A DNA stretch of 14,115 bases, from positions 1 to 14,115 of the forward strand of contig CAZNYF010000077.1 of assembly GCA_964577195.1 (NCBI GenBank). Direction: 5' to 3'. Shown here in pieces: positions 7,926 to 14,115 of this stretch; within the stretch, counting starts at the first letter, position 1, and every line of letters begins with the position of its first letter. Position numbers and translations under genes: made by a program. The DNA comes from HyVt-560 sp964577195. Lineage in GTDB: Bacteria > Pseudomonadota > Gammaproteobacteria > UWMA-0217. The notes beneath the pieces were generated by a model that did not search any database, had not been told where the DNA came from, and was given only the letters and a program-made list of their open reading frames with translations.

Positions 7926-7932
7926 CATTTCC
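7908..7932 (+). repeat. Direct repeat AGTAGCATTTCC (x2, 13-bp period)
   Basis: Two perfect 12-bp copies at 7908-7919 and 7921-7932 are separated by one A. The stop codon of the small secreted protein (TAG, 7923-7925) lies inside the second copy. The arrangement looks like a recent 13-bp tandem duplication that shifted the frame. Confidence 0.9.
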
Positions 7933-7973
7933 GATACTTATTTATATCTCAATCAGAGTTTTTTCTGTACAGA
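7926..7973. other. Gap between convergent genes
   Basis: A short A/T-rich space between the end of the pilus operon and the end of the minus-strand methyltransferase. It holds the palindrome TCTGTACAGA (7964-7973), with a T-run just before it on the plus strand (A-run after it on the minus strand). An 11-bp inverted repeat, AAAAATCAGGT (7897-7907) and ACCTGATTTTT (7990-8000), spans the gap. Either could contribute to termination, but neither is a classical rho-independent terminator. Confidence 0.4.
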
Positions 7974-8429
7974 TCATAACCACCTTCTGACCTGATTTTT
8001 ATACGCCAGGTATTCTTTACCAAATGCTGCTGCCAGTATTTTTTCCTCAGGTTTAATTTGCATCTGGGTGATTAACCAGTAAAACACTGGCAATGCTAGA
8101 AATGGTGTCAAGCTTCCCAGCCAGATTGCGAATCCGCCCAAAATCGTGAGTAAACCGAGATACATCGGGTTGCGGCTGATCCGGTATAGACCGGACGTGA
8201 CAATCCCTGAGGTATTCGCCGGTTTCATCGGGTTGACGGTGGTGCGTTGTTTTATAAATAACCCCAGCGACCACAGATCCAAAAAACCGGCGATCACCAT
8301 AATACCAAGACCGAGCTTATTCCAAGGTGCGCTAATCAATTCGCTTAGCGGAAAATAGCGATCCAGCAGCCACATGGCGAGTACAATCATCAAGGCGTAA
8401 ACGGGGGGTGGTATTTTTAACTGCAACAT
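7974..8429 (-). CDS. Membrane methyltransferase of the isoprenylcysteine/phospholipid methyltransferase family
   Basis: A 151-residue integral membrane protein of the bacterial ICMT/PEMT-like family, which transfers methyl groups from S-adenosylmethionine; the substrate of the bacterial members is mostly unknown. Hydrophobic segments lie at about residues 9-27, 38-58, 88-107 and 108-123. The family signatures are visible: TSGLYRISRNPMYLG (78-92), and PEEKILAAAFGKEYLAYKNQ (127-146) followed by VRRWL at the C-terminus, which form the cofactor pocket in characterised relatives. The length is normal for the short bacterial forms. AAGAG lies 5 nt upstream of the ATG. It faces the pilus operon convergently and is divergent from ybgC, so it is a single-gene unit with no evident functional link to either operon. 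Confidence 0.85.
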   Translation of the reverse strand: MLQLKIPPPVYALMIVLAMWLLDRYFPLSELISAPWNKLGLGIMVIAGFLDLWSLGLFIKQRTTVNPMKPANTSGIVTSGLYRISRNPMYLGLLTILGGFAIWLGSLTPFLALPVFYWLITQMQIKPEEKILAAAFGKEYLAYKNQVRRWL

Positions 8430-8593
8430 GACTGCTCTTCGTGTTTCCAGGTATCTGCTGGCTGTATCAACCTAGATTACCTGATAAAGTACGCTTCCTC
8501 CAATGAGTCAGATTCAAGTCGGTTTTTTCAATTTTCAGCTTGTTTTCAGATTTTTGGAACTTTCTAAAGCAATATTGGTCTTAGCGAAGATAT
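8430..8593. other. Divergent promoter region between the methyltransferase gene and ybgC
   Basis: A 164-bp A/T-rich gap that must hold promoters for both the minus-strand methyltransferase gene and the Tol-Pal operon. Apart from the candidate promoter listed at 8540-8568, I see no operator palindrome or small gene in it. Confidence 0.5.
8540..8568 (+). promoter_or_regulatory. Candidate sigma-70 promoter of the Tol-Pal operon
   Basis: TTGTTT (8540-8545) and TCTAAA (8563-8568) are separated by 17 bp, an ideal spacing, each with four of six consensus bases. The -10 ends 25 nt before the ybgC ATG. This is a weak-to-moderate match in an A/T-rich region, proposed because a promoter is required here. 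Confidence 0.35.
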
Positions 8594-8995
8594 ATGGACG
8601 GGTTCACCTGGCCTGTAAGGATCTACTACGAAGATACCGATGCAGGCGGCGTTGTTTACTATGCTAACTATCTACGCTTTATGGAGCGCGCAAGAACGGA
8701 AATGTTGCGATCAATGGGATTTGAACAGGATGTTTTGCGCGAACAGGGTTACCTGTTTGCGGTCAAACGAGTCAATATCGACTATCATCTGCCAGCCAGA
8801 TTCAATCAAACACTAACAATTCATTCGCGGATAGCGCATATCGGCAAGGCACGCCTGACTTTTGATCAAACCGCCATGCTCGATACTGTTTGCCTGACCA
8901 GTGCTACTATTGAGGTTGCATGCCTGGATGCGGAAAGGTTCAAGCCTACCGCGATTCCCCAACTACTAAGAAAGGAGCTTCAACGTGTCAGTTGA
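8594..8995 (+). CDS. ybgC: Acyl-CoA thioesterase YbgC (Tol-Pal operon)
   Basis: A 133-residue cytoplasmic hotdog-fold thioesterase of the 4-hydroxybenzoyl-CoA thioesterase/YbgC group. E. coli YbgC hydrolyses acyl-CoA thioesters and binds acyl carrier protein and phospholipid synthesis enzymes. The active-site segment YYEDTDAGGVVYYANYLRFM (11-30) is intact; Asp16 corresponds to the catalytic Asp18 of E. coli. ERARTEMLR follows, as in E. coli. Length matches the family (about 134). The ATG has no clear Shine-Dalgarno sequence, but WPVRIYYEDTD directly after it aligns with the E. coli N-terminus. It opens the Tol-Pal operon and overlaps tolQ by 11 nt. Gammaproteobacteria often have ruvCAB upstream of this gene; here a minus-strand methyltransferase gene lies there instead. 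Confidence 0.95.
   Translation: MDGFTWPVRIYYEDTDAGGVVYYANYLRFMERARTEMLRSMGFEQDVLREQGYLFAVKRVNIDYHLPARFNQTLTIHSRIAHIGKARLTFDQTAMLDTVCLTSATIEVACLDAERFKPTAIPQLLRKELQRVS
8971..8977 (+). promoter_or_regulatory. Ribosome binding site fixing the GTG start of tolQ
   Basis: AAAGGAG ends 7 nt before the GTG at 8985. This favours GTG over the in-frame ATG at 8997, which would be 19 nt away. The site lies inside the end of ybgC. Confidence 0.7.
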
Positions 8996-9659
8996 TATGT
9001 CAATTCTGAGTTTAATTGCTCATGCCAGTCTGGTTGTTCAAGCGGTCATGCTAATACTGCTTGTAGCTTCAGTGGTGTCGTGGACGTTGATCGTGATAAA
9101 AATCCGCGCACTGGGCGCTGCTAAAAAAAATGCCGAGAAATTTGAAGAAACTTTTTGGTCAGGAGCAGATTTGCAAAAGCTTTATAGCAGCGTATCCAAG
9201 TTGCCGGATTCGCAAGGCTCAGAGGCTATTTTCGCGGCTGGCTTCAAAGAGTATTCACGCCAATCCCGAGCAAGTGGCAAACAGTATTTCAGTCAGATTG
9301 AAATGATCACCCGCGCCATGCGCGTTAAAATGACGCGTGAAGTAGAATCACTGGAAAGTAATTTGACCTTTCTTGCCACCGTTGGCTCTACCAGCCCGTA
9401 TATTGGATTATTTGGCACAGTTTGGGGGATTATGAACTCGTTTCGGGCGCTGAGTGATTCTCAAGCCAACACACTTTCTGCTGTTGCCCCGGGTATTGCG
9501 GAGGCATTAATTGCGACGGCCATCGGACTTTTTGCCGCGATTCCTGCGGTTATTGCCTACAATCACTTTTCTGATGATGTGGAACGGTTAATAACCCGCT
9601 ACGATAATTTTGTGGAAGAGTTCGTTGCTTTATTGCAAAGACATTCCACGAAATCCTGA
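8985..9659 (+). CDS. tolQ: Tol-Pal motor protein TolQ
   Basis: A 224-residue inner-membrane protein of the MotA/TolQ/ExbB proton-channel family. With TolR it forms the stator that uses proton motive force to energise TolA during cell constriction. Three membrane segments are visible: about 15-37, 130-152 and 163-190, with a large cytoplasmic loop between the first two. The second carries GSTSPYIGLFGTVWGIMNSF and the third APGIAEALIATAIGLFAAIP, both strongly conserved. Thr145 and Thr178, the pore residues in E. coli TolQ, are at identical positions here. This equal numbering supports the GTG start at 8985 chosen from its Shine-Dalgarno sequence. It overlaps ybgC by 11 nt and lies 18 nt before tolR. 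Confidence 0.97.
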   Translation: MSVDMSILSLIAHASLVVQAVMLILLVASVVSWTLIVIKIRALGAAKKNAEKFEETFWSGADLQKLYSSVSKLPDSQGSEAIFAAGFKEYSRQSRASGKQYFSQIEMITRAMRVKMTREVESLESNLTFLATVGSTSPYIGLFGTVWGIMNSFRALSDSQANTLSAVAPGIAEALIATAIGLFAAIPAVIAYNHFSDDVERLITRYDNFVEEFVALLQRHSTKS

Positions 9660-9677
9660 CAGCCTCTCACCCCTACT

Positions 9678-10112
9678 ATGTCTCAACACCGCAGAATCAA
9701 ACGCAAGCCAATGGCTCAGATCAACGTCGTTCCGTATATCGACGTGATGCTGGTATTACTGGTTATTTTTATGGTAGCTGCACCTTTGATGCAGCAAGGT
9801 GTGGAAGTCGATCTGCCTAGAGTGACAGCAGAACCCGTGCAAACACCCGATGAGAAAGACCAGATAATTATCTCCGTGACCGCCAATGGTGAATTTTATC
9901 TTGATAGCGAAGGTAAAAGCGCCGCAGCACTAGAAACGGTGGATTTAGCAAACCGAGTCAGCGAATTATTGAATCAGCGTGAAGACAAACGCGTCTTTGT
10001 TCGCGGTGATCAGGCGGTCGATTACGGACATGTCATGGAAGCGATGGCAGCATTGCAAGCGGCGGGTGCATCCAGCGTTGGTTTGATCACTGAGCAGCCC
10101 GAGAAACGGTAG
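9678..10112 (+). CDS. tolR: Tol-Pal motor protein TolR
   Basis: A 144-residue bitopic inner-membrane protein of the ExbD/TolR family, partner of TolQ in the proton-driven stator. The N-terminus is short and basic (RRIKRKP). A single membrane segment spans about residues 19-38, with the proton-carrying Asp22 in the motif PYIDVMLVLLVIFMV (Asp23 in E. coli). The periplasmic domain follows, with GVEVDLPRV after the helix and VFVRGDQAVDYGHVMEAMAA near residues 105-124, as in ExbD/TolR folds. No Shine-Dalgarno sequence precedes the ATG; the upstream 18 nt are pyrimidine-rich. The next in-frame ATG (9711) would remove the basic N-terminus, so the first is preferred. Confidence 0.96.
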   Translation: MSQHRRIKRKPMAQINVVPYIDVMLVLLVIFMVAAPLMQQGVEVDLPRVTAEPVQTPDEKDQIIISVTANGEFYLDSEGKSAAALETVDLANRVSELLNQREDKRVFVRGDQAVDYGHVMEAMAALQAAGASSVGLITEQPEKR

Positions 10113-10116
10113 CGCC

Positions 10117-11142
10117 ATGTGGGAGCAGATTAAACAACACCCTAAAGCGGTGCTCGTTGCCTTATTGATACATTTGGTACTACTGGCATTTTTCGTCATC
10201 AGTGTCGGTTCAAAACATGAAATCCCGGCAGCCGGGAAACCTATTCAGGCGCAGATGCATGGGGACGCTAATAAAGTTGCCGAGATTAAAAAGCAGATCA
10301 AGGCGAAACCAAAGCCCCCGGAAAAACCAAAAATTGATCAGCAAAAGCTGGAGCAAGAAAAGCTCGAAGCGTTAAAGCAAGAGCGGGAAAAAGAACAGGC
10401 GCGGTTGGACGAAATTAAGCTTGAACAGGAAAAAGTCAGAGATGAGGCAAAGCAAGAGGAAGTTAAGAAACAAAAAATCGCTGAGCAGAAACAGATCGAA
10501 TTGAAGAAAAAACAGGCACTGGTAGAGAAAAAACGCCTGGCAGAAAAACAGCGCAAAGCCGATGAACTGAAAAAGGTCGAAGCAAAGAAACAGGCAGACG
10601 AGAAAAAACAGGCTGAGCAGCAGCGTACTGAGAACGAGAAAGCCAAAAAAGAAAAGCTCAGAAAGGATAAGGCCGCAGCTGAAAAGAAGCTGGCCGATGC
10701 CAAAAAAGAAAAATTGCGTGACGAAAGAAAGAAGCGCGAGCAAGCTCAGGCGCAGCGCGACAAATTACTCGATGAAGCAGAGGCAGAGAAAAAACGCTTT
10801 GCAGAGATGATGGCAGCAGAAGAACAGGCATTTGCCTCACAAGCAGCGGAGCAGGAGCGAGTTGGCAGCTTACGAGAGCAATACATGTTTGCAATTAAAA
10901 ACCGGGTTGAGTCACGCTGGCTGCAGCCGGCGGATGGACTTTCCGGAAGCTGTGAGGTCTATGTACGGCAAAACCGTTCAGGCGCGGTACTGGAAGTTAA
11001 AGTACAATCCTCATTATCCTGTAGTTCTGCGATGAAAAAGTCGGTTGAACAAGCAGTGCAACGCGCTGATCCTTTGCCCACACCGCCTGATCCTGGCATT
11101 TTTGATCGTGATATTAAATTTACCTTTGAGCCACAGGCTTAA
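10117..11142 (+). CDS. tolA: Tol-Pal trans-envelope linker TolA
   Basis: A 341-residue inner-membrane-anchored periplasmic protein that links the TolQR motor to TolB and Pal at the outer membrane. An N-terminal membrane helix (about 10-31, containing AVLVALLIHLVLLAFFVIS) is followed by a Pro/Lys segment (KAKPKPPEKPK). A long Lys/Glu/Ala/Gln-rich helical domain II covers about 65-245. C-terminal domain III (about 250-341) begins SLREQYMFAIKNRVESRW. Cys279 and Cys302 match the disulfide pair of E. coli TolA domain III. It is shorter than the E. coli protein (421) because of domain II, which varies widely in length. It starts 4 nt after tolR. Its TAA stop is part of the TTAA target duplication of the MITE-like insertion. 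Confidence 0.95.
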   Translation: MWEQIKQHPKAVLVALLIHLVLLAFFVISVGSKHEIPAAGKPIQAQMHGDANKVAEIKKQIKAKPKPPEKPKIDQQKLEQEKLEALKQEREKEQARLDEIKLEQEKVRDEAKQEEVKKQKIAEQKQIELKKKQALVEKKRLAEKQRKADELKKVEAKKQADEKKQAEQQRTENEKAKKEKLRKDKAAAEKKLADAKKEKLRDERKKREQAQAQRDKLLDEAEAEKKRFAEMMAAEEQAFASQAAEQERVGSLREQYMFAIKNRVESRWLQPADGLSGSCEVYVRQNRSGAVLEVKVQSSLSCSSAMKKSVEQAVQRADPLPTPPDPGIFDRDIKFTFEPQA

Positions 11143-11302
11143 GGGCACCTCTAAAAATAGAAGCACGATTTATGAAACGCATTAAACAGCACCTTTTTCA
11201 CCCAAAAACTCTTCAAATAGCGCACTATTCTCCTCATTTTTGGGTAAAAAATGCACTATTTACTGCATCCCCTAAATCACACTTCAATTATTAGAGATGC
11301 CC
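11143..11302. mobile_element. MITE-like element between tolA and tolB
   Basis: A 160-bp non-coding insertion. The ends are inverted repeats: GGGCACCTCTAAAAAT (11143-11158) and the reverse complement of GGGCATCTCTAATAAT (11287-11302), 14 of 16 bases identical. It is flanked by TTAA on both sides (11139-11142 and 11303-11306), read as a target-site duplication; the left copy contains the tolA stop codon. Inside are a near-perfect stem (11194-11208/11237-11251) and two copies of GCACTATT (11222-11229, 11253-11260). No transposase is encoded, so mobility would need an enzyme in trans. Removing the element plus one TTAA leaves tolA intact and a 32-nt gap to tolB. I cannot assign the parent family; an IS-derived element is likely. 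It must be transcribed if tolB is read from the upstream promoter. Confidence 0.8.
11194..11251. repeat. Internal hairpin of the MITE-like element
   Basis: TTTTTCACCCAAAAA (11194-11208) and TTTTTGGGTAAAAAA (11237-11251) are reverse complements at 14 of 15 positions, separated by 28 nt. The central 9 bp (ACCCAAAAA/TTTTTGGGT) are perfect. The stem is A/T-rich with a GGG/CCC core. It could fold in the tolA-tolB mRNA and act as a pause or RNase site, but it is not a classical terminator. Confidence 0.7.
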
Positions 11303-11324
11303 TTAATTCCGAATGTAACGTAGC

Positions 11325-11329
11325 AGGAG
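11325..11329 (+). promoter_or_regulatory. Ribosome binding site of tolB
   Basis: AGGAG lies 9 nt before the tolB ATG at 11339. It is outside the inserted element, so the insertion left tolB translation signals intact. Confidence 0.7.
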
Positions 11330-11338
11330 ACTAACTCG

Positions 11339-12628
11339 ATGCATTTTCTAAAACCCCTTTTATTGCTGGCACTGCTGGTTCCCGGTTGGCTGCACGCCGC
11401 GCTGGATATCCGCATTACCGAAGGCGTTACCGGCGCGATCCCCATTGCAATCGCACCCTTTAGCGCGATAAGTAGCTCACCGTTGGCCGAAGATGTCAGT
11501 GCCATTGTCACCGCGAATTTGAAACGTAGCGGTCGTTTCAGCCCGATTTCCAGAGACAAGTTTGCTCAGCCTAATGCAAACTCCGGCAATATTGAGCTCT
11601 ATCGTTGGCGTGATCAAAGTATTGATTATGTCGTTGTTGGCGATGTGACAGAAACCGCAGAGGGTGGCTACGTAGTGAAGTTTCAGCTATTTGATTCCGG
11701 GGCAGGTAATCAGCTAGCGGGCTATAACGTACCCGCCAATGCCGGTGAATTAAGAATGGCTGCACACCAAGTTTCGGATTTAATTTATGAGGCGATCTTA
11801 AATGTACGCGGTGCTTTTAATACCCGCATTGCCTATATTACTACTCAAATTAGCGGCGGTGAGCGAGAGTATGTCTTAAAAGTGTCTGATTCTGATGGTC
11901 ACAATGACCGAACCGTCCTGAATTCAAGCAGTCCTCTTATGTCTCCAGCATGGTCGCCAGACAATCGACGTATTGCCTATGTGTCTTTTGAGGGCAATCG
12001 CTCCAGTATTTACGTGCAGGAGATCTCCACGGGCCGCCGCCAGGCAGTCTCTAGTCGAAAAGGGATCAATGGCGCACCCGTCTGGTCTCCTGATGGGGAA
12101 AATCTTGCGATAACGCTCTCGAAGTCGGGCGCACCGAATATCTATATTTTGAATGTTACATCGCGTCGATTAACAAAAGTCACCAATAATCGCTCCATTG
12201 ATACAGAGCCAGCCTGGATGCCCGATGGGCAAAGTATCATCTTTACTTCAAACCGTTCGGGTAAGCCGCAGCTGTATAAAGTTGCAGCCACGGGTGGTTC
12301 GGCACAACGGCTGACCTTCGATGGTGAATACAATTCTGCACCGTCTGTGTCACCTGATGGTTCTAAAGTTGCAATGGTCAATGGCGATGACGGACGTTTT
12401 CGTATTGCGGTTTTGGATCTAGATAGCGGCGAGACCAGTATCCTTACCAACGGAACATTGGACGAGTCACCCAGTTTTGCGCCAAATGGCAGTATGATCC
12501 TCTATGCGACTGAAGCCGGTGGCAGAGGTGTGCTGGCTGCGGTCAGTGATGACGGTCGGATGCGTCAGACTCTAGTGTTACAAGAAGGTGAAGTAAGAGA
12601 GCCAGACTGGTCTGCTTTTTTAAACTGA
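11339..12628 (+). CDS. tolB: Tol-Pal periplasmic protein TolB
   Basis: A 429-residue periplasmic protein, nearly the same length as E. coli TolB (430). It binds Pal and TolA domain III and regulates whether Pal is free to bind peptidoglycan. A signal peptide (residues 1-20, ending WLHA) precedes ALDIRITEGV, the conserved mature start that contains the TolA-binding segment. The N-terminal alpha/beta domain runs to about residue 160 and includes IAPF and DYVVVGDVTE. A six-bladed propeller follows with repeated WSPDG-like motifs: PAWSPDNRRIAYVSF, PVWSPDGENLAITLS, PAWMPDGQSIIFTSN, PSVSPDGSKVAMVNG and PSFAPNGSMILYAT. It is separated from tolA by the MITE-like insertion and may depend on read-through. 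Confidence 0.97.
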   Translation: MHFLKPLLLLALLVPGWLHAALDIRITEGVTGAIPIAIAPFSAISSSPLAEDVSAIVTANLKRSGRFSPISRDKFAQPNANSGNIELYRWRDQSIDYVVVGDVTETAEGGYVVKFQLFDSGAGNQLAGYNVPANAGELRMAAHQVSDLIYEAILNVRGAFNTRIAYITTQISGGEREYVLKVSDSDGHNDRTVLNSSSPLMSPAWSPDNRRIAYVSFEGNRSSIYVQEISTGRRQAVSSRKGINGAPVWSPDGENLAITLSKSGAPNIYILNVTSRRLTKVTNNRSIDTEPAWMPDGQSIIFTSNRSGKPQLYKVAATGGSAQRLTFDGEYNSAPSVSPDGSKVAMVNGDDGRFRIAVLDLDSGETSILTNGTLDESPSFAPNGSMILYATEAGGRGVLAAVSDDGRMRQTLVLQEGEVREPDWSAFLN

Positions 12629-12684
12629 TTGAACAATTTACGATGAAAACATGTAACAACGGGTAAAACAGCTAACTAAATTTT

Positions 12685-12689
12685 AGGAG
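12685..12689 (+). promoter_or_regulatory. Ribosome binding site of pal
   Basis: AGGAG lies 6 nt before the pal ATG at 12696, a near-ideal site consistent with high expression of this abundant lipoprotein. The rest of the 67-nt tolB-pal gap is A/T-rich without an obvious hairpin. Confidence 0.75.
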
Positions 12690-12695
12690 AAACTC

Positions 12696-13262
12696 ATGCA
12701 AAAATTATTAATCGCCTTAGTCTCAATCGCGCTCTTGGCAGGTTGCGGCGGCAAGAAAAATACCAAACCTGATGCACCCGAAGGTCCGGCAACGACGACG
12801 GGTATGGATAAACCTCAAACCGATGGTGCAAAAAGCTCAGGTAGCGACATCAATGGTGGGCAGTCGGGGCAGGCTATTGGTACTGGTGATGCTGCAGGCG
12901 TGGTCGATGGTTTTGACGATCCTGCAAACCCTTTGAGCCGCAACATCATCTATTTCGAGTACAACAGTAGTCAAATCTCGGATATTGACATTGTGAATGC
13001 ACATGGTAGCTATCTTGCCAGTAGCCCGGGCGCAAAAATCCGTCTTGAAGGTCATGCCGATGAGCGTGGCTCCAGAGAGTTTAATATCGCTTTATCTGAG
13101 CGACGTGCGCAAGAAGTAAGACGTTTAATGATGTTCCAGGGCGCAAAAGCCAGTCAGATGGAAGTCGTCGCTTTTGGTGAAGAGCGTCCAGTGAAATTTG
13201 GTCATGCGGAGACTTCATGGCAGGAAAATCGCCGTGTAGAAATTGTGTATGAAACAAAATAA
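12696..13262 (+). CDS. pal: Peptidoglycan-associated lipoprotein Pal
   Basis: A 188-residue outer-membrane lipoprotein that binds peptidoglycan and TolB. The signal peptide ends in the lipobox LLAGC, with Cys17 as the lipidated residue. Gly at +2 rather than Asp suits outer-membrane sorting. A low-complexity Gly/Ser/Asp linker covers about residues 22-75. The C-terminal OmpA-like domain (about 85-188) begins NIIYFEYNSSQIS. It contains the peptidoglycan-binding segment LEGHADERGSREFNIALSER (about 112-131), with the conserved Asp and Arg. VVAFGEERP and the C-terminal ENRRVEIVY are also typical. It is somewhat longer than E. coli Pal (173) because of the linker. Its 3' end overlaps the start of cpoB by 14 nt. 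Confidence 0.97.
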   Translation: MQKLLIALVSIALLAGCGGKKNTKPDAPEGPATTTGMDKPQTDGAKSSGSDINGGQSGQAIGTGDAAGVVDGFDDPANPLSRNIIYFEYNSSQISDIDIVNAHGSYLASSPGAKIRLEGHADERGSREFNIALSERRAQEVRRLMMFQGAKASQMEVVAFGEERPVKFGHAETSWQENRRVEIVYETK

Positions 13263-14115
13263 CTTTTTAACCGCTGCAATGGCTTGTGGCTTGCTGCTAT
13301 GTGCAAGCTTCAATCCTGCGCTTGCGGGTATGAATAAAACCGAGACACAGCGTTTTCAAGCGTTGAGTGCGGATGTGCAGAGTCTAAGCGGTAGTTTACG
13401 CAGCCAGGGCGGTGATTTTAATAGCAGAATTGCCCGACTTGAGCAGCTGCTCGAAGCAAGCAATATGCAGCAAATGTACCAACGCATGCAGACGCTTGAT
13501 GAAGAAAATCGGCAGCTTCGCGGGCAGCTCGAAGAGTTGTCTCACAGGTTGCAGCAATTTACTGATCGCGAGAAAAAATTGAATCTGGATATCGATCAGC
13601 GTCTGGAGCAAATCGAATCTCGTCGCAGTAGCTTCATGAGTACTTCACCATCTACGGGCTATGTTGATTCTGGCTCCGAGCCTTATGATTCCGGCCAAGG
13701 CTACTCTCCCGGCGAAGTAACCACCGTGCTCGATGAACAAAGCCAGTATCGGCAATCATTTGGATATTTAAAAGGCGGGCAATACTCGGCAGCCATCGCC
13801 GGTTTTCAGCAGTTTTTGCAAGCTTATCCAGACAGTTCGATGTCACCCAACGCGCAATACTGGCTGGGTGAAGCTAACTACGGAGCGGGAAAATTTGAGC
13901 AGGCAGCAAGCAATTTTGAGGTGGTTCGTAATCGCTATCCGGGTACTACCAAAGTTTCCGATGCGAGTCTCAAGCTAGGATATAGCCTGTATGAGTTATC
14001 TCGCTGGGATCAGGCAAAAAGTGTGTTGCAAGAGATTGTCATCAAGCAGCCTGGTAGCGCTGTTGCAAAGCTCGCATCGACGAGATTGCAGCGTTTAAAG
14101 CAAGAAGGGCACTAG
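13249..14115 (+). CDS. cpoB: Cell division coordinator CpoB (YbgF)
   Basis: A 288-residue periplasmic protein, if started at the ATG at 13249. A TTG two codons earlier (13243) is also open, but the ATG gives the better signal peptide start (MKQNNFLTAAM). The signal peptide ends near NPALA (residue 25). A helical, Gln/Glu-rich segment (about 30-115) matches the trimeric coiled coil of the family. A Ser/Gly/Pro-rich linker follows (about 118-155), then three TPR-like repeats (about 160-285) with YPDSSMSPNAQYWLGEANY and YPGTTKVSDASLKLGYSLYE. In E. coli, CpoB binds PBP1B and TolA and couples peptidoglycan synthesis to outer-membrane constriction. It overlaps pal by 14 nt, so translation is probably coupled. 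The stop TAG is the final three bases of the window, so the gene is complete. Confidence 0.93.
   Translation: MKQNNFLTAAMACGLLLCASFNPALAGMNKTETQRFQALSADVQSLSGSLRSQGGDFNSRIARLEQLLEASNMQQMYQRMQTLDEENRQLRGQLEELSHRLQQFTDREKKLNLDIDQRLEQIESRRSSFMSTSPSTGYVDSGSEPYDSGQGYSPGEVTTVLDEQSQYRQSFGYLKGGQYSAAIAGFQQFLQAYPDSSMSPNAQYWLGEANYGAGKFEQAASNFEVVRNRYPGTTKVSDASLKLGYSLYELSRWDQAKSVLQEIVIKQPGSAVAKLASTRLQRLKQEGH

Noticed and set aside
7964..7973. Palindrome TCTGTACAGA as a rho-independent terminator
   Set aside because: The stem would be at most four or five base pairs with no real loop. On the minus strand it is followed by an A-run, and on the plus strand the T-run precedes it, so it is wrong for a classical terminator in either direction.
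10338..10743. Two long minus-strand open frames opposite tolA
   Set aside because: They are Ser/Cys/Phe- or Leu/Phe-rich reverse images of the Lys/Glu-rich TolA helical domain, a common artefact of such composition. TolA itself is unmistakable.
11284..11559. Minus-strand open frame from within tolB into the inserted element
   Set aside because: It opposes the signal peptide and N-terminal domain of tolB and does not resemble a transposase remnant. It is explained as a shadow.

Overview
The window is a gammaproteobacterial chromosome segment carrying two well-known cell-envelope gene sets. This rests on the gene families and order (minor pilins ending in pilY1; ybgC-tolQRAB-pal-cpoB) and on close motif matches to Pseudomonas and E. 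coli proteins. I do not assign a genus. No rRNA, tRNA, CRISPR array or transposase gene is visible.

Region 1 (1-7925, + strand) is a type IV pilus minor-pilin operon: fimT/fimU-like pseudopilin, pilV, pilW, pilX, a very large pilY1 (up to 1667 codons), and a small secreted protein in the place of pilY2. pilV to pilY1 are joined by 1-8 nt overlaps. The pseudopilins should form the tip-initiation complex of the pilus, with PilY1 as tip adhesin and mechanosensor. PilY1 carries about 315 extra N-terminal residues, joined to the rest by eight copies of an 18-bp acidic repeat (GDGDPE). Its vWA metal site looks degenerate. No pilE follows, unlike in Pseudomonas.

Region 2 (7974-8429, - strand) is a single convergent gene for a small membrane methyltransferase of the isoprenylcysteine/phospholipid type. 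It separates the two operons.

Region 3 (8594-14115, + strand) is the Tol-Pal operon: ybgC thioesterase, tolQ, tolR, tolA, tolB, pal and cpoB. TolQRA is the inner-membrane motor. TolB and Pal link the outer membrane to peptidoglycan, and CpoB couples the system to peptidoglycan synthesis during constriction. The window ends on the last base of the cpoB stop codon.

The most notable non-coding feature is a 160-bp MITE-like element (11143-11302) between tolA and tolB. It has 16-bp terminal inverted repeats, a TTAA target duplication that includes the tolA stop codon, and an internal hairpin. Removing it with one TTAA restores a 32-nt tolA-tolB gap, so insertion into a compact operon is the simplest reading.
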